Source: Acidobacteriota bacterium (GTDB lineage Bacteria > Acidobacteriota > Terriglobia > UBA7540). Taken from it: DNA of 34,684 nt. The translations under genes were made by a program, and so were the position numbers. The notes beneath the pieces are model-generated. The model worked only from the letters and a program-made list of their open reading frames with translations, ran no database searches and was not told the DNA's origin. The stretch lies in assembly GCA_021787735.1 (NCBI GenBank), contig JAJYLL010000050.1:1-34684 (forward strand). Direction: 5' to 3'. This document shows positions 34,338-34,684 of the stretch, in pieces. Each line of letters opens with the position of its first letter. Positions within the stretch are counted from its first letter, which is position 1.

Positions 34338-34684
34338 ATGCGAAATGTTGTGATTATCGGATCGGGTTGCGCGGGGCTGACCGCAGCAATCTACGCCGCT
34401 CGCGCCAACCTGACCCCGCTGGTGGTTCGGGGACATGAGGCCGGCGGCCAGTTGACCCTGACGACTCTGGTAGAGAATTATCCCGGCTTCCCCAAAGGTG
34501 TCCAGGGACCCGAGTTGATCGAACTCATGCAAAAACAGGCGGAGGAGTTCGGAGCTAAATTTCTGGAAGGAGACGTTACCCGCGTCGACCTTTCGAACCG
34601 CCCTTTCACGCTTGAAATGGGCCAGGACAAGATTGAGACGCAGGCGCTGATTGTGGCGACGGGAGCTTCAGCCAGGCTGCTGGG
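34338..34684 (+). CDS. trxB: Thioredoxin reductase, 5' part only (gene cut by window end)
   Basis: The first 115 codons of an NADPH- and FAD-dependent thioredoxin reductase. ATG 34338 follows AAGGGG. Visible features are the FAD-binding VVIIGSGCAGLTAAIYAARA (GxGxxG), the AGGQLTLTTLVENYPGFP segment, GPELIELMQKQAEEFGAKF, and ALIVATGASARLLG at the window end. The redox-active CxxC, the NADPH domain and the C-terminus lie beyond the window. GSGCAGL has a cysteine where P is usual (GSGPAGL), a small variation. The divergent ATPase gene shares the upstream region, where I could not identify a clear promoter. Confidence 0.92.
   Translation, partial: MRNVVIIGSGCAGLTAAIYAARANLTPLVVRGHEAGGQLTLTTLVENYPGFPKGVQGPELIELMQKQAEEFGAKFLEGDVTRVDLSNRPFTLEMGQDKIETQALIVATGASARLL

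Overview
The window is about 34.7 kb of ordinary, gene-dense chromosome from a GC-rich bacterium, most likely a member of the Acidobacteriota. The main pointers are a secreted VWFA-domain protein of the type very common in that phylum, futalosine-pathway menaquinone genes, and several lineage-restricted hypothetical proteins. I see no insertion sequences, phage genes, CRISPR arrays, rRNA or tRNA genes.

Layout from left to right: the 3' part of a D-Ala-D-Ala ligase gene; a TetR-controlled efflux operon (TetR, HlyD, ABC ATPase, ABC-2 permease) with a palindrome over its promoter; mqnA-mqnC for menaquinone; galT-galK for galactose; then on the minus strand a zinc-ribbon membrane protein, a secreted PIG-L-type deacetylase, an NCS1-type nucleobase permease with a 16-bp perfect palindrome over its candidate promoter, and an unknown protein. 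A plus-strand run follows: purF-lepB-purM-purN-tyrS and a secreted VWFA protein. It converges on purH (minus), which is followed by a MXAN_5187-C-like protein (minus). Then come selA and a secreted unknown on the plus strand.

The most interesting part is 26.4-31.9 kb, a compact iron operon. It has a Fur-family regulator with a near-consensus promoter, an FTR1 iron permease fused to a DUF2318/FtrD-like cysteine domain, two overlapping MacB/FtsX-type permeases, and an ABC ATPase that carries at its C-terminus a DtxR/IdeR-like module with conserved metal-ligand residues. Gene content and order resemble the FTR1/P19/DUF2318/ABC iron-acquisition locus of Campylobacter jejuni (cj1658-cj1663), but no P19 gene is present and the ATPase has gained an iron-sensor-like domain. 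The natural hypothesis is that the transporter senses iron itself, either by feedback inhibition of the ATPase or as a DNA-binding transporter subunit.

The right end holds a NatAB-type ABC exporter pair (minus strand) and, divergently, the 5' part of a thioredoxin reductase gene. Functions are assigned from motifs and family knowledge read by eye; no database search was possible.
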